12,239 bases of DNA from Nitrospirae bacterium CG2_30_53_67 (GCA_001873285.1 MNYV01000137.1:1-12239); one strand, 5' to 3'; numbered from the stretch's first letter, positions 1 to 8,014 are shown. Notes: generated by a model not told the origin, from the letters alone. Made by a program: numbers and translations.

Positions 1-17
1 GTGATCCGGGTTGGTGA
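1..17 (+). CDS. Possible last codons of nuoC (3' fragment)
   Basis: In the canonical operon the gene before nuoD is nuoC, so its 3' end is expected here. Too little sequence is present to identify it. Frame 3 reads D-P-G-W and stops with TGA at 15-17. Frame 1 stays open to a TAG at 55-57, but its codons over 19-45 are AT-rich and Ile/Ser-rich, unlike the other genes. I prefer the short reading, which leaves 18-63 as an intergenic leader holding a two-copy 7-base repeat (TATCATC, 23-36) and the nuoD ribosome binding site. The call rests on position only. Confidence 0.3.
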
Positions 18-63
18 AAAAATATCATCTATCATCATAGAACACGCTCGAGGGTAGGAGCCT

Positions 64-1233
64 TTGGAAACAAAAGAGATGAAGATCAATATGGGACCCC
101 AGCACCCCAGTACGCATGGGGTCTTGAGGCTGGTGCTCGACGTGGACGGGGAAAGGGTCGTCAAGGCCGAGCCCAAGGTCGGCTATCTGCACCGCGGTAT
201 TGAGAAGCTCGGTGAGAACGGATCTTTCCAGCAGGTGATCACCCATATTGACCGCCTGGACTATATCTCGGCCATCACCAATGAGTTCGCCTACTGCCGG
301 ACTGTGGAGAAACTGCTCGGGATCACCATTCCTGAACGCGCGGAATATATCCGGACCATTGTGGCCGAGATGCAGAGGCTCTCGTCCCATCTCCTTTGGC
401 TGGCCACCCACGCCCTGGATATCGGGGCCATGACCGTCTTCCTCTATACCTTCCGTGAAAGAGAGACCATCCTCGACCTGTTTGAGGAACTGACCGGCGC
501 GAGGCTGAACAACAACTATATGCGGATCGGCGGGGTCAGCCGTGATCTCTCTTCGTTTTTTATCGAAACCCTGTACAAGTTCTGCGATGAATTTCCCGGC
601 CGGATCAAGGAATACGACACCCTGATTCGGGAGAACCGGATATGGATCGGACGGACCAAGGGCGTGGCCGCGATCTCGGCCGAAGAGGCGGTGAATTACG
701 GGCTCTCCGGGCCTTCGCTCCGAGGCTCCGGGGTCAACTGGGATATTCGGAAGGCCGAGCCTTACGGCGCCTATGACAAGGTCGACTGGGTCGTCCCCCT
801 CGGAGAGAACGGGGACGTCTATGACCGGTATTGGATCCGGGTCGAGGAGATGCATCAGAGCGCTAACATCATCCGTCAATGCCTGGACCGGATCCCAAGC
901 GGTCCGATCCTGGTGGATGACCCCAAGATCGTTCCCCCCTCCAAGGAGAAAATAAACGCTGAGATCGAATCCCTGATCCATCATTTCAAGTTGATGACCG
1001 AGGGGTTTAAGGCGCCGGAGGGGGAGGTCTACTGCGCCACTGAGGTCCCCAAAGGAGAACTGGGTTTTTATATCGTGAGTGACGGGTCATCCAGGCCATA
1101 CCGCATGAAGATCCGGGCCCCTTCCTTTGTCAATCTGGGGGCATTCAACCGTCTGGTCAGCGGTGGGTTCATCGCCGACGTCATTGCCGTGATCGGGACC
1201 ATTGATATCGTGCTGGGGGAATGCGACCGATAA
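64..1233 (+). CDS. nuoD: NADH-quinone oxidoreductase subunit D (49 kDa subunit)
   Basis: NuoD forms, with NuoH and NuoB, the quinone-reduction pocket where the iron-sulfur chain ends. The 389-residue product has the family's N-terminal signature GPQHPSTHG at residues 11-19, including the quinone-site histidines H14 and H18, then HRGIEK near 44-49. It ends with the typical tail ADVIAVIGTIDIVLGECDR. It is related to the large subunit of [NiFe] hydrogenases but has no nickel-binding CxxC pairs, as expected for complex I. I chose TTG at 64 because TAGGAG at 55-60 lies just upstream, though the spacing is short, and because family members usually have about nine residues before the GPQHP motif. 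ATG at 79 is the alternative. The gene is followed by a 63-base gap carrying a heptamer repeat. Confidence 0.97.
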   Translation: METKEMKINMGPQHPSTHGVLRLVLDVDGERVVKAEPKVGYLHRGIEKLGENGSFQQVITHIDRLDYISAITNEFAYCRTVEKLLGITIPERAEYIRTIVAEMQRLSSHLLWLATHALDIGAMTVFLYTFRERETILDLFEELTGARLNNNYMRIGGVSRDLSSFFIETLYKFCDEFPGRIKEYDTLIRENRIWIGRTKGVAAISAEEAVNYGLSGPSLRGSGVNWDIRKAEPYGAYDKVDWVVPLGENGDVYDRYWIRVEEMHQSANIIRQCLDRIPSGPILVDDPKIVPPSKEKINAEIESLIHHFKLMTEGFKAPEGEVYCATEVPKGELGFYIVSDGSSRPYRMKIRAPSFVNLGAFNRLVSGGFIADVIAVIGTIDIVLGECDR

Positions 1234-1248
1234 CACGGGCAAGGGAAT

Positions 1249-1276
1249 TTCAAATCTCAAATTTCAAATTTGAGAT
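1249..1276. repeat. Heptamer tandem repeat forming a palindrome (nuoD/nuoE gap)
   Basis: Four 7-base units follow in phase: TTCAAAT, CTCAAAT, TTCAAAT, TTGAGAT. The last unit turns the array into a perfect inverted repeat: arms 1254-1264 (ATCTCAAATTT) and 1266-1276 around a single central C at 1265. It is AT-rich in a GC-rich operon. It is the same family as the array at 3052-3107 but in the opposite orientation. A UUU/AAA-rich hairpin with almost no loop would be weak as a terminator, and no T-run follows. Confidence 0.85.
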
Positions 1277-1296
1277 ATAGAAAACAGAAAACAGGA

Positions 1297-1788
1297 ATGG
1301 GAAACGAAGCATTGGTGAACACGGCCTTCTCGGAAGAAACCCTCAAGCGGATTGAAGAGGTCATGACGCGCTATCCCACGCGGCAGGCCGCGGCGCTGCC
1401 GGTTCTCTACCTCGCGCAAAAGGAATTCGGCTACATCAACGAAGAGGCGCTTTCCGCCGCGGCCCTCGCCCTTCACATTTCCAGGGCCGAGGTCTACGGC
1501 CTGGCCACCTACTACTCCATGTTCAGCACCGGGCCGATGGGCCGGAACGTGATCCACCTCTGCGACAACCTGGCCTGCACCCTGCTCGGCGCCGAGTCTC
1601 TCCGATCCTATCTTGAGAGGAAGCTTGGGATCAAGATGGGGGAGACCACGCCGGACGGCCGGTTCACCTTGAAAAATGCAGAGTGCCTGGGCGCCTGCGG
1701 GCAGGCCCCGGTCATGCTGGTAAATGACGATTTTTATGAGGCCTTAACAGAAAGCACGATTGACGAGGTGCTGGAGAAATACCTATAA
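1297..1788 (+). CDS. nuoE: NADH-quinone oxidoreductase subunit E (24 kDa, [2Fe-2S] N1a)
   Basis: NuoE binds the off-pathway [2Fe-2S] cluster N1a next to the FMN of NuoF in the NADH-dehydrogenase module. From ATG 1297 the protein is 163 residues, normal for the family. The thioredoxin-like fold's ligands are visible as C89-x4-C94 (CDNLAC) and C130-x3-C134 (CLGAC). The N-terminal helical part includes the usual RQAAALPVLYLAQKEFGYI segment. The frame stays open upstream to a TTG at 1270, but that codon lies inside the heptamer repeat and has no ribosome binding site. ATG 1297 is preceded directly by CAGGA, so its own Shine-Dalgarno spacing is poor; GTG 1315 is another possible start. The stop codon directly abuts the nuoF start, implying translational coupling. 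Confidence 0.95.
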   Translation: MGNEALVNTAFSEETLKRIEEVMTRYPTRQAAALPVLYLAQKEFGYINEEALSAAALALHISRAEVYGLATYYSMFSTGPMGRNVIHLCDNLACTLLGAESLRSYLERKLGIKMGETTPDGRFTLKNAECLGACGQAPVMLVNDDFYEALTESTIDEVLEKYL

Positions 1789-3051
1789 ATGGAAACCATC
1801 CTTTTGAACCGCATACACCTCGAAAACTCCCGTTCCATCTCCGTCTATATGGCGCATGAAGGCTATGAGGCGCTGAAAAAGGCCCTGTCCATGCCTCCCG
1901 CAGAGGTCGTCAATGAGGTCAAGCGCGCAAATCTCCGGGGACGGGGCGGAGCGGGGTTTCCCGCGGCCATGAAATGGGGATTCGCGGCTGCGGACCCGAA
2001 GAAACCCAAATACCTTCTGTGCAATGCCGACGAAGGGGAGCCCGGTACCTGTAAGGACCGGCAGATTATGGAAGGGGACCCGCATGAACTGATCGAGGGG
2101 ATGATCATCGCCGGGTATGCCTTCGGCGCCGAATACGGCTATATCTACCTCCGGGCCGAGTATCCCCGGCTGGGGGGGATCCTCGATCAGGCGATCTCCG
2201 AGGCAGAGGAAAAAGGTTTCCTGGGAAAAGACATCTGTCATTCAGGGTTTAATTTTACGATCCGGGTCCACCGCGGGGCCGGGGCCTACATCTGCGGGGA
2301 GGAGACCGCCCTGATCGAGTCCCTGGAAGGGAAGCGCGGCCAGTCCCGCATCAAACCCCCCTTCCCGGTCAATGTGGGCGCCTTCGGGCTCCCCACGGTA
2401 ATCAACAATGTGGAAACCCTGGCCAATGTTCCCCACATCATACTCAAAGGGGGGGACTGGTTCGCCGGTATCGGCCCGGCCAAATGTCCGGGAACAAGAA
2501 TCATCTCTCTTTCCGGTCATGTGAACCGTCCGGGGTATTACGAACTCCCCATGGGCGTAAGCTTCCGTGAGGTGATTTATGAACACGGCGGCGGCATCCG
2601 GGACGGAAAGGAGCTCAAGGCCTTCATCCCCGGGGGGGCGTCCTCGCCCTGCCTGACCCCCAATCATCTCAACGTGGGCATGGATTACGACTCCGTATCC
2701 GCGGCCGGGAGCATGCTCGGCTCTTCCGCGCTCATGGTCATGGACCAGGATACCTGCATGGTCAAAGTGGCCGGACGTCTGATGAGGTTTTTTGTCCATG
2801 AATCCTGCGGGAGATGCACCCCGTGCCGTGAAGGAACCGACTGGCTCCTCAGTATCCTGGACCGGATCGAGGCCGGAGGGGGCAAGGAAGGAGACATCGA
2901 ACTCCTGCGCGACATCTGCGACAACATCGCAGGAAAGACCTTCTGCCCCCTGGGGGAGGGAGCGCTCGGACCTGTGCGGGGCACGCTGAAGTATTTTGAG
3001 GAAGAGTACCGGGAGCATATCCGGATCAAGGGATGCACTTTGAAGATTTAA
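1789..3051 (+). CDS. nuoF: NADH-quinone oxidoreductase subunit F (51 kDa, NADH/FMN, N3)
   Basis: NuoF is the entry point for electrons: it oxidises NADH at FMN and passes electrons through [4Fe-4S] cluster N3. The 420-residue protein shows the glycine-rich nucleotide loop GRGGAGFPAAMKW (51-63), the flavin/NADH motif CNADEGEPGTCKDR (78-91), and GAGAYICGEETALIESLEG starting near 163. The N3 ligands are C340, C343 and C346 (SCGRCTPCREGT) plus C386 (FCPLGE). There is no N-terminal ferredoxin-like or C-terminal extension of the kind found in hydrogenase-linked HndC/HoxF homologues, which fits a true complex I subunit. ATG 1789 follows the nuoE TAA with no gap. The 3' end runs into a heptamer array that starts on the base after the stop codon. 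Confidence 0.97.
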   Translation: METILLNRIHLENSRSISVYMAHEGYEALKKALSMPPAEVVNEVKRANLRGRGGAGFPAAMKWGFAAADPKKPKYLLCNADEGEPGTCKDRQIMEGDPHELIEGMIIAGYAFGAEYGYIYLRAEYPRLGGILDQAISEAEEKGFLGKDICHSGFNFTIRVHRGAGAYICGEETALIESLEGKRGQSRIKPPFPVNVGAFGLPTVINNVETLANVPHIILKGGDWFAGIGPAKCPGTRIISLSGHVNRPGYYELPMGVSFREVIYEHGGGIRDGKELKAFIPGGASSPCLTPNHLNVGMDYDSVSAAGSMLGSSALMVMDQDTCMVKVAGRLMRFFVHESCGRCTPCREGTDWLLSILDRIEAGGGKEGDIELLRDICDNIAGKTFCPLGEGALGPVRGTLKYFEEEYREHIRIKGCTLKI

Positions 3052-3107
3052 GATTTGAAATTTGAAATTGGAAATTGGAAATTGGAAATTGGAAATTTGA
3101 GATTGGG
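3052..3107. repeat. Heptamer tandem array (nuoF/nuoG gap)
   Basis: Seven consecutive 7-base units start on the base after the nuoF stop: GATTTGA, AATTTGA, four copies of AATTGGA, then AATTTGA, followed by a degenerate eighth (GATTGGG). The unit is the reverse complement of the one at 1249-1276, so the two junctions carry one family in opposite orientations. The four identical central units suggest recent expansion by slippage or copying. The array occupies most of the 67-base gap and leaves nuoG with only a weak, distant Shine-Dalgarno candidate (GGG at 3105-3107). Confidence 0.9.
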
Positions 3108-3118
3108 AATCCATTCTT

Positions 3119-5620
3119 ATGATCAAGATCAGAATGAATGATCGTGAATTTGAAGTCGAGCCGGGACTCACGGTGATCCAGGCTGCGGACCGTGTGGGGA
3201 TCTATATCCCGAGGTTTTGTTATCTGGAGAAACTCTCCCCCCTGGGCGGATGCAGGATGTGCCTGATCTCCCTGAAAGGGATCGGAAAACTCCAGACGGC
3301 CTGTACCACGCCCGTCCGAGAAGATATGGTGGTGATCACCGAGTCCGAGGAGATCCGCAAGGCCAGGAGAGCCATGCTGGAGTTCCAACTGCTCAATCAC
3401 CCGCTCGACTGCTTCTACTGCGACAAGGCCACGGAGTGCGACCTTCAGAATCTGACCTATGAGTTCGGGGACATCCGGCGCCGGCATGATTTTCCGAGGC
3501 GAAAGGGGATCATCCTCTATGAAAACCCCCTGATCGAGAGGAATCTTGAGCGCTGCGTGCATTGTGAGCGCTGTATCCGGGCCTGCAAGGAGATCCAGGG
3601 GGCGCATGCCCTGAGCGCCACACGCCGAGGCAGGCGGACCGAGGTCCGCGAAGTCCCCGGAGGAGGGGAGTGCGAGCACTGCGGTCATTGCATTGACGTC
3701 TGCCCGGTCGGCGCCAACCTGGACCGCCTTTTTACCTACGGCGGCCGTCCCGCCCAGATGGAAAAGGGCAAGACGATATGCGCCTACTGCGGATGCGGAT
3801 GCACCCTGACCATGAATACACGGGGGGGAAAGATCATGCGGGTACGGGGAGGCACAGATGAGGGCGTGAACCGGGGGAGCCTCTGCGCCAGAGGGCGGTT
3901 TGGATGGGGCATGGTGCATCACCCGGACCGGCTCACCCGACCGAGGATCAAGAAGCAGGGGAAACTCGTGGAGGTGGACTGGGATGAGGCCCTTCTCTTT
4001 ACGGCCACCCGCCTGCAGAAGATCATCAAGGAAAAGGGCGGCGCTGCGGTGGGAGGCCTGGGGTCAGCCCGAGCCTCGGACGAAGCCAACTACCTGTTCC
4101 AGCGTTTCATGAGGCGAGTGATCGGAAGCAACCATATCGACAGCAGCGCCAGGCTGCATTACACGGCCGGGTTGATCGGACGTCTGAGTCTGAAAACAGA
4201 GGCGCGCGAGGCCGCTCTGGAAGACGTGCGAAATGCCTCAAAGGTATTGATCATCGGCGCAGATCCTGTAGAGACCAACCCGATCCTTGGCTTAGCTGTC
4301 AAAAAGATGCTATGGAAGGGCGGGATCGCGGTGCTTGCAGACCCGAGGATCACACGAACGGGCAGGATCGCAACCCGCCACATCCGGATACGCCCCGGCG
4401 CCGAGGTCCCCCTGATCCTCGGGCTCGGCCTTGAGATCCTGAAAGAACCCTCGCTTTTTAGGTTCAGCAGGGAAGAGGTCATGAGAATCTGCGGTATCCT
4501 CTCCCCGGAGATGGATGAGATCCTCTCCGTCCTGACCGGTCCTGAAACGCAGAAGAGCGTGGTCCTGATGGGCCGGGGGGTGCTGCAGGCCCCCTTCGGG
4601 GCAACCGCCGTTTCCGTGCTCCTCCGGGCCGCCGCCAAGGCCGGAGCGTCTTACCTCTTTACCATGGACCACAACAATGAACGGGGGAGCTGTGAGATGG
4701 GGGCGCTGCCCGACCGCCTTCCCGGCCTGGTTCCGCTTTCGGAGAGAGAGCGGTTTGAAAAGGTCTGGGGGGACCGGATACCGGCTGAGCCCGGTCTTTC
4801 CGCTTATGACATGCTCCATGCCGCCAAAGAGGGGACCCTGAACGCCCTGTACATCATGGGAGAGAACCCCATGTTTGATTTCCCGGATACGAAATTCGTG
4901 GAGGAGGGCTTAAACTCTCTTCAGTTCCTTGTGGTGCAGGATCTTTTCATGACCCGTACGGCCTCCATGGCCGATGTGGTCCTGCCGGCCGCAAGCTTTG
5001 CTGAAAAATCCGGAACGTTCACCAATCTCGAAGGGAGTGTCCAGTCCTTTGCTCCGCTGATCTCTCCCCCAGGGGACGCCATGCCGGACAGCCGGATCAT
5101 CGTGGAGCTTTCACGAAAGATGGGCAAGGGGTTTCCCTTCAAGAGCCTCTCGGAGGTCCGGGATGAGATCCATGCCCTGGTTCCGGTCCAGGGCTGGAAA
5201 AGGAAGATCCCGGTGGATGGAATGGATCTCCCCTATCCCGGCGCTGATGTGAAGTGGGGGCCGGCGGATGATCCCGAATTTCCTTTTCTTCTGCTTGTGA
5301 ACTCTTCCCTGTACCGGAACGGCTCCATGTCCAACCTGGCCGCGGGACTCGTACGCGGCCAGGACAAGGCCGGTGTCTTCCTGAATCCGCTGGACGCAGA
5401 GGAGCTCAAGATCGAGGAAGGGGACAAGATCATCCTGACTTCCCGCCATGGGGAGATTCACGCCGAGGCCGGCCTATGCCATTCGCTCTCCAGGGGGACG
5501 ATTCAGATGCCTGAAGGGTTTGTGAATGCCGGCCCCAAGGGTCTCCTTTCCCATGATCTGGACCCGGTAACCAGGACCCCCATGGGCCGTTATGTGCAGG
5601 CTAAGATAAGGAAGCTATGA
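3119..5620 (+). CDS. nuoG: NADH-quinone oxidoreductase subunit G, formate-dehydrogenase-like variant
   Basis: NuoG relays electrons from NuoF/NuoE towards NuoI. The 833-residue product begins with a [2Fe-2S] domain (C34, C45, C48, C62; N1b), then the His-Cys3 motif of N5 (H94, C98, C101, C107). Next come two complete ferredoxin motifs, C146/149/152/156 and C185/188/191/195. E. coli and Thermus NuoG keep only enough Cys for one cluster (N4) here, so a second [4Fe-4S] is likely. C221, C224, C228 and C256 match N7 at the start of the molybdopterin-oxidoreductase domain, and RFGW with HHPDRLTRP is formate-dehydrogenase-like. The segment aligning with the FdhA metal ligand reads [10 protein letters not shown], with H347 in place of Cys/Sec, so formate oxidation is unlikely. 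The final 110 or so residues form the dinucleotide-binding-type domain. It stops one base before nuoH. Confidence 0.93.
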   Translation: MIKIRMNDREFEVEPGLTVIQAADRVGIYIPRFCYLEKLSPLGGCRMCLISLKGIGKLQTACTTPVREDMVVITESEEIRKARRAMLEFQLLNHPLDCFYCDKATECDLQNLTYEFGDIRRRHDFPRRKGIILYENPLIERNLERCVHCERCIRACKEIQGAHALSATRRGRRTEVREVPGGGECEHCGHCIDVCPVGANLDRLFTYGGRPAQMEKGKTICAYCGCGCTLTMNTRGGKIMRVRGGTDEGVNRGSLCARGRFGWGMVHHPDRLTRPRIKKQGKLVEVDWDEALLFTATRLQKIIKEKGGAAVGGLGSARASDEANYLFQRFMRRVIGSNHIDSSARLHYTAGLIGRLSLKTEAREAALEDVRNASKVLIIGADPVETNPILGLAVKKMLWKGGIAVLADPRITRTGRIATRHIRIRPGAEVPLILGLGLEILKEPSLFRFSREEVMRICGILSPEMDEILSVLTGPETQKSVVLMGRGVLQAPFGATAVSVLLRAAAKAGASYLFTMDHNNERGSCEMGALPDRLPGLVPLSERERFEKVWGDRIPAEPGLSAYDMLHAAKEGTLNALYIMGENPMFDFPDTKFVEEGLNSLQFLVVQDLFMTRTASMADVVLPAASFAEKSGTFTNLEGSVQSFAPLISPPGDAMPDSRIIVELSRKMGKGFPFKSLSEVRDEIHALVPVQGWKRKIPVDGMDLPYPGADVKWGPADDPEFPFLLLVNSSLYRNGSMSNLAAGLVRGQDKAGVFLNPLDAEELKIEEGDKIILTSRHGEIHAEAGLCHSLSRGTIQMPEGFVNAGPKGLLSHDLDPVTRTPMGRYVQAKIRKL

Positions 5621-5621
5621 G

Positions 5622-6635
5622 ATGGGATCCGATCTCGTAAAGATGGTCAAGTTTCTCTGGGGATACAGCATCCTTCAGATTGTGATCGTCATGGGGTTTA
5701 CCCTCATTATGGTTCCTTTCTTGACGTGGGTTGAACGGAAGGTCATCGGGCATATGCAGGTCCGTCTGGGACCCATGCGCGTGGGGTTCCACGGTATCCT
5801 GCAGGGAATCGCCGACGGGTTGAAACTCCTGCTCAAGGAGAACATCGTCCCTTCGGGCGCGGACCGGCCGATTTTCATGCTGGCGCCGATCCTATCCCTG
5901 GTCCCGGCCCTGATCGCCTTTTGTGTCATCCCCTTTGACACGTGGTTTTATATCACCGACATCAATATCGCGGTGCTCTATATCCTGGCCGTATCGTCCG
6001 TGGGGACTTACGGGATCATCCTGGCGGGGTGGTCTTCCAACAGCAAGTATGCCCTCCTGGGAGCGCTCCGCTCCGCGGCCCAGGTGATCAGTTACGAACT
6101 CGCCATCGGTATGGCCCTGGTCGGCCCGCTCATGCTCGCGGGGACGTTCAGCTTGGTCGGGATCACCGAGGCCCAGTCAAGACACTGGTTCCTTGTCCCG
6201 CAGATCACGGCCTTCTTCATCTATTATGTGGCTATGCTCGCCGAGACCAACCGCTCCCCCTTTGATCTCCCGGAGGCCGAGACCGAACTGGTGGCCGGGT
6301 TCCACGTGGAGTACAGCGGCATGCGGTTCGCCTATTTTTTCATTGCGGAATATGCCAATATGATGCTCGTCTCCTCCATGGCCACGGTGGTCTTTCTCGG
6401 AGGCTGGAATCCTCCTTTCCAGGACTGGGAGGCCATGCATGTCCTGAAGGTTATTCCCGGGGTCTTCTGGTTCTTCGGGAAGATGATGATGCTCCTTTTT
6501 AGCTTTATCTGGGTGAGGTCCACGTTCCCCCGTTTCAGGTATGACCAACTCATGAGACTGGGGTGGAAATTCCTGATCCCGCTGGCCCTCGCGAACATCG
6601 TTGTCACCGGGATCGTGCTTGCAATTACCGGGTAG
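5622..6635 (+). CDS. nuoH: NADH-quinone oxidoreductase subunit H (ND1-like membrane subunit)
   Basis: NuoH anchors the peripheral arm to the membrane, forms much of the quinone cavity and begins the proton-transfer axis. The 337-residue protein is hydrophobic with about eight predicted transmembrane helices. Family signatures are present: [16 protein letters not shown] (36-51, with the conserved E38) leading into [16 protein letters not shown], and [20 protein letters not shown] (207-226) followed by FHVEYSG, the acidic loop near the quinone. ATG 5622 starts one base after the nuoG stop and has AAGGAAG at 5608-5614, seven bases upstream and inside nuoG, so the two genes are probably translationally coupled. 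Length and motifs are normal. Confidence 0.97.
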   Translation: MGSDLVKMVKFLWGYSILQIVIVMGFTLIMVPFLTWVERKVIGHMQVRLGPMRVGFHGILQGIADGLKLLLKENIVPSGADRPIFMLAPILSLVPALIAFCVIPFDTWFYITDINIAVLYILAVSSVGTYGIILAGWSSNSKYALLGALRSAAQVISYELAIGMALVGPLMLAGTFSLVGITEAQSRHWFLVPQITAFFIYYVAMLAETNRSPFDLPEAETELVAGFHVEYSGMRFAYFFIAEYANMMLVSSMATVVFLGGWNPPFQDWEAMHVLKVIPGVFWFFGKMMMLLFSFIWVRSTFPRFRYDQLMRLGWKFLIPLALANIVVTGIVLAITG

Positions 6636-6649
6636 TTACTGTATAAAAT

Positions 6650-6655
6650 GGGAGG
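6650..6655 (+). promoter_or_regulatory. Strong ribosome binding site deciding the nuoI TTG start
   Basis: GGGAGG lies six bases before TTG 6662, close to optimal spacing. The ATG at 6648 that overlaps it is out of frame with nuoI, so the TTG is the best supported start. Confidence 0.75.
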
Positions 6656-6661
6656 CTTGAC

Positions 6662-7159
6662 TTGTCCGGAAGGTTGAAAAGATTTATCCGAACCATTACC
6701 TTGATCGATCTCTTGAAGGGATTGGCCCTGACCGGAAGCGTCTGGGTGAGAAGCATCATCACCCCCAGCCGGGTCCTGGTCACTCGGCCTTATCCGGAGG
6801 TGAAACGCCCGGCGTTTCCTGCGTTCAAAGGACACCATGCCCTGCTTCGAGGCGAGGACGGGGCCATCCGATGTGTGGGATGCGGAATCTGCGCCGGCGT
6901 CTGCCCGGCCAAGGCCATCAGTGTCTACACCGAGGAAGGGGATCATCACGAGAAGGTCGTGACCGGCTACGAGATCAATGCCTTCCGGTGCATCTATTGC
7001 GGTCTCTGTCAGGAGGCCTGCCCCAAAGACGCCATCGTCCTGACTCGGCTCTACGAGATGGCCGACTATGACGACCGGGGCCTCTATATATGGAAGATGG
7101 ACAGGCTGCTCAAGGTCGGGGACAAGAAACCGCTGTTCCGAGACCAGATCGATCTTTAA
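6662..7159 (+). CDS. nuoI: NADH-quinone oxidoreductase subunit I (2x[4Fe-4S], N6a/N6b)
   Basis: NuoI carries electrons from NuoG to cluster N2 in NuoB through two [4Fe-4S] clusters. The 165-residue protein has two classic ferredoxin motifs: C71/C74/C77 with C81 followed by P, and C110/C113/C116 with C120 followed by P. The amphipathic N-terminal helix (RFIRTITLIDLLKGLALTGS) lies along the membrane in family members. The start is TTG 6662, fixed by an upstream GGGAGG; TTG 6674 is in frame but lacks such a site. The TAA stop at 7157-7159 directly abuts the foldback element at 7160-7321 and may double as its left target-site copy. Confidence 0.96.
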   Translation: MSGRLKRFIRTITLIDLLKGLALTGSVWVRSIITPSRVLVTRPYPEVKRPAFPAFKGHHALLRGEDGAIRCVGCGICAGVCPAKAISVYTEEGDHHEKVVTGYEINAFRCIYCGLCQEACPKDAIVLTRLYEMADYDDRGLYIWKMDRLLKVGDKKPLFRDQIDL

Positions 7160-7321
7160 GTGGTCCTGTTCGTAAATATGGTGACGTACCGAGAGGGTCG
7201 TAGGGCGGTCTCATCCCCGCGCGCGACTGAGGCGTACCCCTCTGGTACGCCGCAAGGAGCGGAACGCCGATGAGACCGCCATACGGCACTCGAATGCCAC
7301 CGTATTTACGAATAGGGCCAC
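7160..7321. mobile_element. MITE-like 162-base foldback element (nuoI/nuoJ gap)
   Basis: The two 24-base ends (7160-7183 and 7298-7321) are inverted copies with 21 of 24 positions matching by hand count, starting GTGG and ending CCAC. Further in, a perfect 12-base pair GGCGGTCTCATC (7204-7215) / GATGAGACCGCC (7269-7280) continues the stem. The tip is a perfect 8-base hairpin GGCGTACC (7231-7238) / GGTACGCC (7244-7251) with a five-base loop. No open frame of useful size lies inside. TAA precedes it (7157-7159, the nuoI stop) and TAA follows it (7322-7324), a possible 3-base target duplication. This is the expected form of a non-autonomous element mobilised in trans, but the transposase family is unknown to me. 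Confidence 0.75.
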
Positions 7322-7334
7322 TAAGGGGGATGGG

Positions 7335-7844
7335 ATGTTCGCCTCGCTCTTTTTTGATTATCTCTTTGTTATGATCCTAACATCGGCTGTGCTGATGATC
7401 ACCCGGAAGCATATCGTGCACGCCGTGCTCTACATGCTGCTGATGTTCTTCCATATTGCCGGGCTCTATATCCTGCTGGAAGCGGAATTCCTGGCCGCGG
7501 TCCAGCTCATCGTTTATGCCGGGGCCATTCTGGTCCTCTATCTCTTTGTGATCATGCTGGTCAACATCAGGAAGCTTGAAACACTCAGGGAGCAGCTTTT
7601 CGGCCATCTCCCCTTTGCCTTGGTGAGTGCGGGCCTCCTCTGCGCCGGCGTGGTCGGCATCCTGATGCAGGAGACCGTGCTCAAAGAGCCTTCTTCCTCG
7701 GTTCAGGCAGCAACTCAAATGAGCAATCCGGAGCTTCTGGGGCAGGCGCTCTATACCCAGTATCTTTTCCCATTCGAAGCGGCGTCCTTGATCCTTCTGG
7801 TTGCCCTGGTGGGAGCGGTCCTGATCGCGAGCAGGAAGATATAG
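7335..7844 (+). CDS. nuoJ: NADH-quinone oxidoreductase subunit J (ND6-like)
   Basis: NuoJ is a small membrane subunit next to NuoK; its third helix contains a pi-bulge involved in coupling quinone reduction to pumping. The 169-residue protein is hydrophobic with about five transmembrane segments. It has the family core AEFLAAVQLIVYAGAILVLY, with Y61 matching the conserved Tyr of E. coli NuoJ. Family members commonly end in a last helix like LILLVALVGAVLIASRK, seen here at the C terminus. ATG 7335 has AAGGGGG at 7323-7329 at good spacing. That ribosome binding site lies just outside the foldback element, so insertion did not remove it. A 170-base gap with hairpins separates it from nuoK. Confidence 0.95.
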   Translation: MFASLFFDYLFVMILTSAVLMITRKHIVHAVLYMLLMFFHIAGLYILLEAEFLAAVQLIVYAGAILVLYLFVIMLVNIRKLETLREQLFGHLPFALVSAGLLCAGVVGILMQETVLKEPSSSVQAATQMSNPELLGQALYTQYLFPFEAASLILLVALVGAVLIASRKI

Positions 7845-7884
7845 AGCTTATTTTATAAACAGCGACAGAAGTCGTAATCAGTTT

Positions 7885-7976
7885 GTCATTGTCCGGTCCC
7901 CCGATCGGGGTCGGAGGACAGGCCCGACCGGACAATCCAGTATTTTCTGGATTCCCCGATCAAGTCGGGGAATGAC
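7885..7976. repeat. Paired inverted hairpin repeat, GTCATT/AATCCAG type (nuoJ/nuoK gap)
   Basis: Two hairpin units sit in mirror orientation. Unit 1 (7885-7940) reads GTCATT, a stem GTCCGGTC (7891-7898) / GACCGGAC (7926-7933), then AATCCAG; it also contains the palindrome CCCCGATCGGGG. After six bases, unit 2 (7947-7976) reads CTGGATT, then CCCCGA / TCGGGG around a TCAAG loop, then AATGAC. Its full perfect stem is ATTCCCCGA (7951-7959) / TCGGGGAAT (7965-7973). The caps are shared while the stems differ. Repeats with GTCATTCCC...GGGAATCCAG form are, from memory, common between genes in Desulfobacterota and related genomes. No T-run follows, so a terminator role is not supported. Confidence 0.8.
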
Positions 7977-8014
7977 ATTGTTGATTTATGACGTTCTGTA
8001 TAGAAGGTATGAAC

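Noticed and set aside
1-57. Frame-1 reading VIRVGEKISSIIIEHARG as the end of nuoC
   Set aside because: AT-rich codons unlike the neighbours and a low-complexity Ile/Ser stretch; it cannot be excluded without upstream sequence.
25-984. Long minus-strand open frame (319 codons) opposite nuoD
   Set aside because: It is the shadow of a GC-rich coding strand; the product resembles no family and nuoD on the + strand is unmistakable.
1270-1296. Longer nuoE from TTG 1270
   Set aside because: The codon lies inside the heptamer palindrome and has no ribosome binding site; the extra residues are not typical of the family.
2242-3171. Minus-strand open frame across nuoF and the heptamer array
   Set aside because: Its N-terminus is the translated repeat (ISNFQFPISNFKF-like) and the rest opposes conserved nuoF motifs.
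3779-3802. Extra Cys (C226) inside the N7 motif as an altered cluster
   Set aside because: C221, C224, C228 and C256 already give the standard C-x2-C-x3-C...C set, so C226 is probably incidental.
3026-3922. Minus-strand open frame opposite the start of nuoG
   Set aside because: Its C-terminus is again translated repeat and it opposes all of the NuoG cluster motifs; no family resemblance.
4130-4170. Selenocysteine codon at the formate-dehydrogenase metal-ligand position of NuoG
   Set aside because: No in-frame TGA is present; the segment reads [10 protein letters not shown] with His at the expected place.
7988-8014. Longer nuoK from ATG 7988
   Set aside because: ATG 8015 has a well-spaced AGAAGG and gives the normal 101-residue protein.
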